From: Hyphococcus sp.
GTDB lineage: Bacteria; Pseudomonadota; Alphaproteobacteria; Caulobacterales; Parvularculaceae
Length of the DNA: 10,064 bases
Assembly (NCBI GenBank): GCA_021604605.1
Contig: BQJH01000092.1
Coordinates: 1 to 10,064, forward strand
Direction of reading: 5' to 3'
This document shows, in pieces, positions 1-6,504 of this stretch. The translations under genes were made by a program, and so were the position numbers. Position 1 is the first letter of the stretch, and each line of letters opens with the position of its first letter. The notes beneath the pieces were generated by a model. That model saw only the letters and a program-made list of their open reading frames with translations. It was not told the origin of the DNA and made no database searches.

Positions 1-59
1 CGCCGGGGGGCTGCATTGATTATCTAAAGCGAACACGCACGAGATAGATGTGAGCCGTA

Positions 60-1280
60 ATGGTGGATTATAATAAAGCGTTTGAAACCGCTGTTGCGGC
101 CGTCAAAACAGAAGGGCGTTATCGCGTCTTTGCTGATATTGAGCGTCAGTGTGGAAGATTCCCAACAGCGCTCTATCACCCAGATAATGGCGAAGGTTCC
201 CGTGAGATCACCGTCTGGTGCTCCAATGATTATCTCGGCATGGGCCAGCACCCGGGGGTTGTCGATGCTATGCAGAAAGCTGCCAGTAAGGTTGGCGCTG
301 GAGCAGGCGGGACGCGAAATATTGCGGGTACGACGCATTATCATGTGCGCCTCGAACGCGCCTTGGCGAATCTGCACAAAAAAGAAGCGGCGTTGTTGTT
401 CACTTCAGGCTATGTGGCAAATGAAGCCACCCTCGCAACAATCGCACGCATATTACCTGATTGTGTAATTATTTCCGATGCGTTGAATCATGCTTCGATG
501 ATTGAGGGAATTCGCGGCGGCCGATCCATAAAACGGATATGGCGTCACAATAACCTCGATCATCTGGAAGAAATCTTAAAAGAAATTCCGGCCGATCGTC
601 CAAAAGTGATTGCGTTTGAATCCGTTTATTCAATGGATGGGGATATCGCGCCTCTAGCAGAGATTTGTGCGCTCGCTGAAAAGTATAATGCGTTCACGTA
701 TCTTGATGAGGTTCATGCGGTGGGCCTTTACGGCGAACATGGCGCTGGCGTTGCAGAACGTGATGGTGTTTTGGACCGTATCGATATTGTCGAGGGAACG
801 CTCGGAAAAGCATTTGGCGTGATGGGCGGCTACATCGCGGCAAGCGCAGCGATTGTGGACGCAATCCGCTCTTATGCGTCGGGCTTTATTTTTACGACGG
901 CTTTATCGCCTGTTCTTGCGGCCGGCGCGTTGGCCAGTGTCGAAATTCTGGAGCGATCAAATGATTTGCGCCAGCGTCATCAAGAACGAGCCGCCCGCTT
1001 GAAGAAAATTCTAACGGAGGCGCGCTTTCCGTTAATCGAGTCTGTCAGCCATATTGTCCCGATCAAGGTCGGAGACCCTGTCCAGTGTAAAAAAGTGACA
1101 GATTATCTGCTTGAGCAGCACAATATTTATGTGCAGCCAATTAACTACCCGACCGTTCCAAAAGGCACCGAGCGGTTGCGCCTGACGCCGACACCGCTTC
1201 ACACTGATGCGCATATGGATGTTCTCCTGACCGCGCTGGATGATGCTTGGACGGCGCTGAAAATTAAGCGTGCGGCCTAA
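60..1280 (+). CDS. hemA: 5-aminolevulinate synthase (C4 pathway)
   Basis: This PLP enzyme condenses glycine with succinyl-CoA to 5-aminolevulinate, the first step of heme (and any bacteriochlorophyll or cobalamin) synthesis in alphaproteobacteria; it is cytosolic. The 406-residue product has the family's usual length and is collinear with it from the N-terminal YRVFADIER segment onward. The glycine-rich GAGAGGTRNIAGT stretch lies near residues 79-91, the ring-stacking His is H144 (ALNHASM), the pyridine-N-binding Asp is D216 (LDEVHAVG), and the Schiff-base Lys is K250 (EGTLGKAFG). These sit two residues on from the Rhodobacter capsulatus numbering. The start gives MVDYNKAFE, as expected for the family, but has only a weak ribosome binding site. 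The 59 bases before it hold no assignable gene. The next gene, glyA, makes glycine, the substrate of this enzyme. The residues separate it from the related KBL and BioF enzymes with high confidence. Confidence 0.97.
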   Translation: MVDYNKAFETAVAAVKTEGRYRVFADIERQCGRFPTALYHPDNGEGSREITVWCSNDYLGMGQHPGVVDAMQKAASKVGAGAGGTRNIAGTTHYHVRLERALANLHKKEAALLFTSGYVANEATLATIARILPDCVIISDALNHASMIEGIRGGRSIKRIWRHNNLDHLEEILKEIPADRPKVIAFESVYSMDGDIAPLAEICALAEKYNAFTYLDEVHAVGLYGEHGAGVAERDGVLDRIDIVEGTLGKAFGVMGGYIAASAAIVDAIRSYASGFIFTTALSPVLAAGALASVEILERSNDLRQRHQERAARLKKILTEARFPLIESVSHIVPIKVGDPVQCKKVTDYLLEQHNIYVQPINYPTVPKGTERLRLTPTPLHTDAHMDVLLTALDDAWTALKIKRAA

Positions 1281-1477
1281 ATACCGGGCAAAATAGCCAG
1301 AATCACTAATAATGGCAGCCGTGGTCAGCCTTGTGGTTGATATGAGCGCTGAAATCTTGTCGATTCTATTGCGGGGCCTCCGTTCAGGATTGCCGTTCGC
1401 CATGGCGACCCGTATATCAGCGACAATTGATGGTTGAATTGGACGCCGGGCAGACAGTCCCGATAGGAGCAAAGTGA

Positions 1478-2773
1478 ATGAGCAGCGTTAATCAGTCGGA
1501 TGTTCTACCGAGCGGTTTTTTTGCAGAAAAGCTGGAAGCGCGCGACAAGGATATTTTTGACGCAATCGGCAAAGAGTTTTCCCGCCAGCAAAACCAGATC
1601 GAGCTGATTGCCTCAGAGAACATCGTCTCGCGGGCTGTTCTGGATGCGCAAGGCTCTGTCCTCACGAACAAATATGCAGAAGGCTACCCTGGCAGGCGAT
1701 ATTATGGCGGGTGTGAGTATGTCGACATTGTCGAAGAGATCGCCATCGAGAGGGTCAAGAAGCTGTTCTCTTGTGAAGAGGCAAATGTGCAACCACACTC
1801 CGGCAGCCAGGCGAACCAGTCTGTCTTTATGGCTTTAATCAAACCAGGCGATACGTTTTTGGGGATGGATCTCGCATCAGGTGGACATCTTACACATGGC
1901 GGAAAAGCGAACCAGTCGGGCAAGTGGTTTAATGCGGTTCATTATGGCGTACGCGAAGAAGATCAGTTGATCGATTATGATGATGTTGCACGGGCGGCGG
2001 ATGAACATAAGCCGAAACTAATCATTGCGGGCGGCAGCGCTTATTCTCGTAAGATCGACTTTAAAAAGTTTCGTGAGATTGCTGACAGCGTCGGCGCCTA
2101 TCTCATGGTTGATATGGCGCATTTTGCCGGGTTAGTTGCCGCGGGTCTTTACCCAAATCCCGTGGATCATGCGCATGTTGTTACCTCAACAACTCACAAG
2201 ACATTGCGTGGTCCGCGCGGCGGCATTGTTTTGACCAATGATAAGGACATCGCCAAAAAGGTTCGCTCAGCGTTGTTTCCTGGCATTCAGGGCGGGCCGT
2301 TGATGCATGTGGTTGCTGCCAAGGCCGTAGCGTTTGGTGAAGCACTGACGCCGGAGTTTAAATCCTATGGCCGCGCGGTAATTGATAATGCTCAGAGTCT
2401 TGCTGCTGCTCTGGTGGAGGCTGGATATGCAGTCGTTTCCGGCGGAACGGATACGCATCTGGCCTTGATCGACCTGCGTCCAAAGGGTGTAAAAGGCAAC
2501 GCTGCTGAAGAAAGCCTTGAGCGAGCGGGCATCACCTGTAACAAAAACGGCATTCCTTTTGATCCGGAGAAATTCACGGTCACGTCTGGCATCCGTATTG
2601 GGTCGCCGGCCGGAACAACGCGTGGGTTTGGTGTGGCGGAGTTTCGTGAGATCGGGTCGATGATGTCGGATGTCCTCGACGGGCTGGCCGAAGGCGGTGA
2701 TAATAGCGCCGTTGAAAAAGCAGTTGGTGAGCGGGTAATGACGCTAACCGGTCGTTTCCCGATTTATAGCTGA
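1478..2773 (+). CDS. glyA: Serine hydroxymethyltransferase
   Basis: This cytosolic PLP enzyme interconverts serine plus tetrahydrofolate with glycine plus 5,10-methylene-tetrahydrofolate, feeding one-carbon metabolism, thymidylate and purine synthesis. The 431-residue product is full length. Visible motifs are IELIASENIVS (residues 41-51), the NKYAEGYPGRRYYGG block (64-78), VDMAHFAG with D212 and H215 near the cofactor, and the Schiff-base lysine K241 in TSTTHKTLRGPRGG. The ATG at 1478 is preceded by AGGAG at 1465-1469 with 8-base spacing, a good start. It lies 197 bases after hemA, so it probably has its own promoter, though I see no convincing one. nrdR follows after 30 bases and is probably cotranscribed. 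The enzyme supplies glycine for HemA upstream and methylene-THF for deoxynucleotide synthesis, which suits its place next to nrdR. Confidence 0.98.
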   Translation: MSSVNQSDVLPSGFFAEKLEARDKDIFDAIGKEFSRQQNQIELIASENIVSRAVLDAQGSVLTNKYAEGYPGRRYYGGCEYVDIVEEIAIERVKKLFSCEEANVQPHSGSQANQSVFMALIKPGDTFLGMDLASGGHLTHGGKANQSGKWFNAVHYGVREEDQLIDYDDVARAADEHKPKLIIAGGSAYSRKIDFKKFREIADSVGAYLMVDMAHFAGLVAAGLYPNPVDHAHVVTSTTHKTLRGPRGGIVLTNDKDIAKKVRSALFPGIQGGPLMHVVAAKAVAFGEALTPEFKSYGRAVIDNAQSLAAALVEAGYAVVSGGTDTHLALIDLRPKGVKGNAAEESLERAGITCNKNGIPFDPEKFTVTSGIRIGSPAGTTRGFGVAEFREIGSMMSDVLDGLAEGGDNSAVEKAVGERVMTLTGRFPIYS

Positions 2774-2803
2774 TAGAGATGATCTAACGACGGCGAGAAC
2801 AAA

Positions 2804-3265
2804 ATGCGATGTCCATTTTGCGGTAGTGAAGAGACGCAGGTAAAAGACTCGCGATCGGCCGAGGATGGCGCCTCGGTGCGTCGACGCCGGGAATGTTCCG
2901 CCTGTGGCGGGCGCTTTACGACATTTGAGCGTGTACAACTGCGCGAACTTATCGTTGTTAAAAATACCGGCAAGAAAGCGCCTTTCGATAGGGACAAGCT
3001 GGCGCGGTCAATCATCATCGCGACGCGAAAACGCAATGTTGATCCTGATCGCATTGAGCAAATGATTTCAGGGATTGTCCGTCGGCTCGAAGCGATGGGA
3101 GAGAGCGAAATCCCGACTGTGACCGTCGGTGAGTTGGTTATGGAAGGATTGGCGCATCTCGATGATGTGGCTTATGTGCGCTACGCCTCTGTCTATAAGG
3201 ATTTCCGTGAGGCGAAAGATTTTGAGCAATTCCTTGGGAAAATGGATGATGTTGATGATGAGTAA
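2804..3265 (+). CDS. nrdR: Transcriptional repressor NrdR
   Basis: NrdR is a zinc- and nucleotide-binding repressor that senses ATP/dATP and shuts off ribonucleotide reductase genes by binding NrdR boxes. The 153-residue product has the family's length. The N-terminal zinc ribbon is complete, with C3 and C6 (CPFC) and C31 and C34 (CSAC). The usual basic and FTTFER segments follow (residues 27-43), then an ATP-cone domain at about residues 49-139 containing the VVKNTGKKAPFDRDKL block. The C-terminus is short and acidic. The start at 2804 sits just before the first zinc-ligand Cys, as is normal, with only a weak GGCGAGAAC-type ribosome binding site. The stop overlaps the start region of nusB. 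In many alphaproteobacteria ribD follows at this point; here it does not. I saw no NrdR box in the flanking DNA, as expected for targets located elsewhere. Confidence 0.97.
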   Translation: MRCPFCGSEETQVKDSRSAEDGASVRRRRECSACGGRFTTFERVQLRELIVVKNTGKKAPFDRDKLARSIIIATRKRNVDPDRIEQMISGIVRRLEAMGESEIPTVTVGELVMEGLAHLDDVAYVRYASVYKDFREAKDFEQFLGKMDDVDDE

Positions 3266-3749
3266 TCCTAACCCGGTTGGGAAAGCGCGACGTGATGGCG
3301 CCCCGGCGCGCTCTGCCGCACGGCTCGCCGCCGTGCAGGCGCTTTATCAGATGGAATCATCCGGGCAGGGTGTTGACGCCACTATTCGAGAGTTTGAAGA
3401 GTTTCGACTGGGTGGCGATATAGACGGCGAGCAACTGCACCGTGCAGACAAGGCTTTTTTTGGTGACATTTTACGCGGCGCTGTCGAAACGCAAAATCGC
3501 CTTGACCCTTATCTTGAACGTCAGCTTGCCAAAGGGTGGAAACTCAAACGTCTCGACGCTACAGCGCGGGCAATATTGCGGGCAGGGTTATATGAATTGA
3601 TCCGTCGCCCTGATGTGCCCTGCAAAGTTGTCATCGATGAGTATCTTGAGATCGCTAATGCGTTCTTTGATGCGGAGGAACCAAAGTTCATCAATGCTGT
3701 GCTTGATGTTGCCGCGCGTGAAGCGCGCGCCGACGAAATACAAGTTTAA
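3258..3749 (+). CDS. nusB: Transcription antitermination factor NusB
   Basis: NusB binds boxA RNA together with NusE (ribosomal protein S10) and supports antitermination and processing of rRNA transcripts. The product, 163 residues from this start, is an all-helical NusB. It begins with a basic tail, then the family segment SAARLAAVQALYQM. The C-terminal half carries the ATARAILRAGLYEL and KVVIDEYLEIANAFF blocks, and the end is EEPKFINAVLDVAARE. The start is uncertain. In-frame ATGs stand at 3246, 3249, 3255 and 3258, all inside the end of nrdR. I chose 3258 (MSNPNPVGK) because it matches how relatives begin, but GGGA at 3236-3239 is better spaced for 3246 or 3249. Either way the gene overlaps nrdR and is probably translationally coupled to it. 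thiL follows after 15 bases. Confidence 0.95.
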   Translation: MSNPNPVGKARRDGAPARSAARLAAVQALYQMESSGQGVDATIREFEEFRLGGDIDGEQLHRADKAFFGDILRGAVETQNRLDPYLERQLAKGWKLKRLDATARAILRAGLYELIRRPDVPCKVVIDEYLEIANAFFDAEEPKFINAVLDVAAREARADEIQV

Positions 3750-3764
3750 GGGCGCCCGGCGCTG

Positions 3765-4748
3765 ATGAGCGAGTTTGATCTCATTCGTGAAGTTTTTGCT
3801 CCGCTAACGGAAGAAGCGCCGGGTGCTTTCTCATTAAAAGATGATGCGGCGATGATTAACGACGGGTCGCTGGTCGTCACTAAGGATATAATGATCGCGG
3901 GGGTTCATTTCCTGACTAAGGACCCGCTTGACCTCGTTGCGCGTAAGTTGATCCGCGTGAATTTGTCGGATCTCGCAGCAAAAGGCGCCAAACCTCAGGG
4001 ATATTTTCTAGGTTGCGTCTGGCCGGCATCCATCAAACGAGAAAAAATTGAGTTGTTTGCAACAGGTCTAAGAGAAGATCAGGAAACGTATCGTTGCCCA
4101 CTATTTGGGGGGGATACAACCGTTCACGCAACAAAAACCGGGCCGCTTACTCTTTCGGCTACATTCTTTGGCGCGCCGTCAAAATCTGGCATGACAATGC
4201 GCTCAGGCGCCGCCGCCGGAGATGATCTTTATGTGACCGGAACAATCGGGGATGCCGGGCTTGGATTGCGGGCGCTGAAAAAGGAAGAGAAATTTACAAC
4301 CGTGGATAAGGCGTCGCTTGCCGGGCGATACCACCTGCCGGAACCGCGGTTAAGTCTTGGTGCTGCGATTGCAGGCCTTGCAACAGCGTCTATCGATGTT
4401 TCCGATGGGTTGATAGCGGATGCAGAGCATTTGGCTAAGGCGTCTGGATTACGCGCGGAACTGGATGCGAGCGCCATCCCGCTGTCGCAGGCTGCAGGAA
4501 CTTGGGTAGGAACTTTTAATGATCAAAGCGAGGCGATTGCCGAGCTTGCAAGTTTTGGCGATGATTATGAAATTCTTTTTGCAGCGCCGCCAGCAATGCG
4601 CCGATCAGTCTCTGTCGCCGCTAAAGCTGCCCGCACAGAAGTCACGCGGATTGGCGCGCTTGTCAGAGGAGAGGGCGCGGTGTTGATCGATTCTGATGGT
4701 GAGGCTGTGCAGATCAATGCGGCCGGCTATGATCACTTTACCCGTTAA
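3765..4748 (+). CDS. thiL: Thiamine-monophosphate kinase
   Basis: ThiL phosphorylates thiamine monophosphate with ATP to give thiamine diphosphate, the last step of cofactor synthesis, in the cytosol. It belongs to the PurM/AIR synthase-like superfamily. The 327-residue product is full length. Metal and nucleotide residues of the family are present: D26/D27 in LKDDAAM, D41 in the TKDIMIAGVHF strand, D69 in VNLSDLAAKGAKP and D117 in GGDTT. The later IDVSDGLIADAEHLA and SFGDDYEILFA motifs are also there. The ATG at 3765 follows an AAGGG at 3748-3752, with somewhat long spacing of 12 bases. The nusB-thiL pairing is common in proteobacteria. The gene ends 18 bases from the convergent end of bamE, and no hairpin-type terminator is visible between them. 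Confidence 0.95.
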   Translation: MSEFDLIREVFAPLTEEAPGAFSLKDDAAMINDGSLVVTKDIMIAGVHFLTKDPLDLVARKLIRVNLSDLAAKGAKPQGYFLGCVWPASIKREKIELFATGLREDQETYRCPLFGGDTTVHATKTGPLTLSATFFGAPSKSGMTMRSGAAAGDDLYVTGTIGDAGLGLRALKKEEKFTTVDKASLAGRYHLPEPRLSLGAAIAGLATASIDVSDGLIADAEHLAKASGLRAELDASAIPLSQAAGTWVGTFNDQSEAIAELASFGDDYEILFAAPPAMRRSVSVAAKAARTEVTRIGALVRGEGAVLIDSDGEAVQINAAGYDHFTR

Positions 4749-4766
4749 GGGCGCATCAAGTTAAAG

Positions 4767-5225
4767 TTACTGACCTGGGACTTGGCCTTCGCCGCCAACA
4801 CCCGCAGGCAAGCGGCCAACATTACCCAAAAGTTGTTCCCAGAAATTGAGCTCACGACCGCGGGTTGGCGTGGCGCGAGAGACGAGTTTAATGTCGCCGC
4901 CATCGGCGAGGTCAAACTCATCCATTTCTTTCAGAACACCTTCAGGGTCAAAATAGAAGGCCACCACGCTGCGGGCCTTCGTTGTAGGCTTGAAGAAAGC
5001 GCGCGTCTCGTCTGCGCTATTCATATAATACCAGGCGTTGCGGTCGAATGTGCCAATCAAGGATGGCTCGCCAAACTTGGCCAGAACGCTTTCTTTTGTG
5101 TCGAGGCCGGCTTCCCCAATTAGCTCATCTTGCCCCCGTTCAAGGGCGTAGCCGTGATAAGATCTGACAGAAACACAAGCTTGCAGCGTCAGTATGGCGG
5201 CAATCAGGGCGGCGACTCTCAACAT
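4767..5225 (-). CDS. bamE: Outer membrane assembly lipoprotein BamE (SmpA/OmlA)
   Basis: BamE is a small lipoprotein of the BAM complex, which inserts beta-barrel proteins into the outer membrane. The frame starts with a lipoprotein signal peptide (MLRVAALIAAILTLQAC); C17 in the LQAC lipobox is the predicted lipidated residue. The mature part has the SmpA/OmlA fold signature: a helix with TKESVLAKFGEPS, an AWYYM strand, a VVAFYFDPEGVLKEM hairpin, and the alphaproteobacterial tail TPTRGRELNFWEQLLGNVGRLP, followed by a Gly/Pro-rich end. The start at 5225 has TGAGG with 6-base spacing on the minus strand. A second ATG at 5237 would add MRLF and is also plausible. An even longer frame to 5306 would put a long tail before the signal peptide and is unlikely. 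It is divergent from the chaperone gene, a common arrangement in this class. Confidence 0.93.
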   Translation of the reverse strand: MLRVAALIAAILTLQACVSVRSYHGYALERGQDELIGEAGLDTKESVLAKFGEPSLIGTFDRNAWYYMNSADETRAFFKPTTKARSVVAFYFDPEGVLKEMDEFDLADGGDIKLVSRATPTRGRELNFWEQLLGNVGRLPAGVGGEGQVPGQ

Positions 5226-5327
5226 AAACAACCTCATGGGGCTTGATCCCAGCCTCCGGGACGAATACCTCCGGGCATCGATACCAGCGATCTTTGCAGG
5301 CCGCAAATACTCTCGGACCTAAATTTT
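5226..5327. promoter_or_regulatory. Divergent control region between bamE and the cytochrome chaperone gene
   Basis: About 100 bases separate two divergent genes, so promoters for both directions must lie here or overlap the gene starts. An 8-base direct repeat CCTCCGGG occurs at 5253-5260 and 5268-5275, a 15-base period. An inverted repeat TTTGC-AGGCC-GCAAA lies at 5293-5307, ending 20 bases before the rightward start. I could not identify clear -35/-10 pairs. That the repeats are operators is inference only. Confidence 0.35.
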
Positions 5328-5876
5328 ATGATTTTATCGCTTTTTAGAACGGATCCGGCTCAGGAAGCGGGTCAGGCGCTGTATGACGCTGCCGTTAATA
5401 AGGCGCGCGCGATGCCATTCTATAGGGACTTGGCCGTTCCAGATACGCTGGAAGGTCGATTTGAAATGATCGCCATCCACGTCTTTTTGATCCTGCGACG
5501 CCTGAAGGGCGAGGATGCTGCTTGTAAAAAAGTGTCTCAGAAGCTCTTCGATATCATGTTTCAAAACATGGACGATTCGCTACGCGAGCTCGGCGTTGGC
5601 GACCTGGTCGTCGGTAAGAAGATTCGTAAGCTGGCAGAGAATTTTTTCGGCCGCGTTGGCGCTTATGAAGAAGCCATGCGCAAAGATGCGGCAGAGAATA
5701 ATTTACAAGCATTGGCTAAAGCGTTGGGTCGTAATGTCTATGAAGATGAAGCGGCGCCACATGCTGGCGATCTTGCGACCTATGTTCTTAGCGCTGTGGC
5801 CTGTATTGAAAAACAGCCGCCAGCGCGCATTGCTGGAGGGATTATTCGGTTTCCGGACGTGGGAGCGCAATCATGA
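5328..5876 (+). CDS. Ubiquinol-cytochrome c chaperone (Cbp3 family)
   Basis: The protein belongs to the ubiquinol-cytochrome c chaperone family, related to mitochondrial Cbp3, which helps cytochrome b and complex III biogenesis. The bacterial role is less well established than the mitochondrial one. The 182-residue product begins with a short hydrophobic/basic segment (MILSLFR). The family core follows: LYDAAVNKARAMPFYRDLAVPDT near residues 18-40, a hydrophobic helix with HVFLILRRLKGE, and the signature FDIMFQNMDDSLRELGVGDLVVGKKI. After this comes KLAENFFGRVGAYEEAM. There is no signal peptide or clear transmembrane span, so it probably acts on the cytoplasmic face of the membrane. The start at 5328 has only a poor ribosome binding site (GGACC far upstream). 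It overlaps the next gene by 4 bases (ATGA), showing translational coupling to the DUF177 protein. Confidence 0.92.
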   Translation: MILSLFRTDPAQEAGQALYDAAVNKARAMPFYRDLAVPDTLEGRFEMIAIHVFLILRRLKGEDAACKKVSQKLFDIMFQNMDDSLRELGVGDLVVGKKIRKLAENFFGRVGAYEEAMRKDAAENNLQALAKALGRNVYEDEAAPHAGDLATYVLSAVACIEKQPPARIAGGIIRFPDVGAQS

Positions 5877-6394
5877 GTAGTGAGTCACCTGAGTTGGAAT
5901 TTAGTGTAGAGCTTGATCTCGCAAAAATATCCCGAGAGGGAAGGACAACGGCTTTACACCCAAGCCCGAAAGAGCGCACGCGTATCGCGAAACGCCTGAA
6001 AGTAATCGATATTAGCGCCTTATCTGGTGAGATTACCTTATCTGCGACGAAGAAAAGCATCACGGCTGTTGGCCGCGTTAAGTCAACGTTGACGCGAGAA
6101 TGCGTCGCCAGTCTGGAAGAGATGGAAGAGATCGTTGATGAAGCGTTCGAGGTTGAATTTTTGCGCCACGCGCCAGAACCAAATCTGGATGAAGATATTG
6201 AAGATTGGGAATTGCCTGAGGTCTATGAGGGGCAAGTTTTTGATATTGGGGAGTTGATGGTGCAACAGCTCAGTTTGGCGATGAAACCCTTCCCCCGTAA
6301 GGAAGGGGCTGTGAGCCTGGCTGAGCTATATGGAGATGGCGGGAGTGTTTCCCCTTTCGCCGGCCTTGCCGACCGATTCGGAAAAAAAGAATAA
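5873..6394 (+). CDS. DUF177 (YceD-like) protein
   Basis: This is a DUF177/YceD-family protein. Relatives in plants and bacteria have been linked to 23S rRNA accumulation and ribosome assembly, but the alphaproteobacterial member has no firmly assigned reaction. The 173-residue product has an N-terminal beta-rich half that includes GRTTALHPSPKERTRIAKRL near residues 23-42. The central segment GRVKSTLTRECVASLEEMEE (about 67-86) carries the only cysteine. The C-terminal half is acidic and ends with the family signature VFDIGELMVQQLSLAMKPFPRKEGA and an FGKKE tail. The start ATG overlaps the stop of the chaperone gene by 4 bases. In E. coli and many other bacteria yceD is followed by rpmF and then plsX; here plsX follows with no rpmF between. 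Family assignment is firm; the function is inferred. Confidence 0.9.
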   Translation: MSSESPELEFSVELDLAKISREGRTTALHPSPKERTRIAKRLKVIDISALSGEITLSATKKSITAVGRVKSTLTRECVASLEEMEEIVDEAFEVEFLRHAPEPNLDEDIEDWELPEVYEGQVFDIGELMVQQLSLAMKPFPRKEGAVSLAELYGDGGSVSPFAGLADRFGKKE

Positions 6395-6439
6395 AAACAA
6401 TAGGCTTAGAAGCATTTTTGAAGGCGATAAAATTACCTT

Positions 6440-6447
6440 GAGGTGAT
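6440..6447 (+). promoter_or_regulatory. Strong Shine-Dalgarno sequence before the plsX leader frame
   Basis: GAGGTGAT is an 8-base match to the Shine-Dalgarno consensus complementary to the 3' end of 16S rRNA. It is the strongest ribosome binding site in the window. It is spaced for the ATG at 6451, not for the plsX ATG 57 bases further on. Confidence 0.6.
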
Positions 6448-6450
6448 TGC

Positions 6451-6498
6451 ATGCGAGCGCGAGCGCTGTATTCTTCGCCGCCAGCCGCCTTGAAGTAA
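6451..6498 (+). CDS. Possible 15-codon leader peptide before plsX
   Basis: A short frame, ATG at 6451 to TAA at 6496-6498, encodes MRARALYSSPPAALK. It follows GAGGTGAT at ideal spacing and lies in the same frame as plsX, whose ATG stands 6 bases after this TAA. The plsX start itself lacks a good ribosome binding site. Ribosomes may therefore load at the leader, terminate and restart at plsX, a translational-coupling arrangement. Alternatively the TAA is a mutation or sequencing error, and 6451 was once the plsX start. The peptide matches nothing I recognise. Its translation is inferred from the ribosome binding site only. Confidence 0.4.
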   Translation: MRARALYSSPPAALK

Positions 6499-6504
6499 TG
6501 TGGG

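Noticed and set aside
17..30. TTGATTATCTAAAG upstream of hemA as an FNR-type site
   Set aside because: Only the left half-site TTGAT matches; the right half is too degenerate to support FnrL control.
1032..1472. 146-residue minus-strand frame across the hemA end and the hemA-glyA gap
   Set aside because: Most of it is antisense to hemA, its composition is that of a shadow frame, and it has no recognisable motif.
6382..6441. Slippery A-run at the end of the DUF177 gene that could shift ribosomes -1 and add 17 residues
   Set aside because: The run of seven A bases fits a slippery site, but no stimulatory structure is evident, and the protein already ends at the family's normal place. Probably chance.
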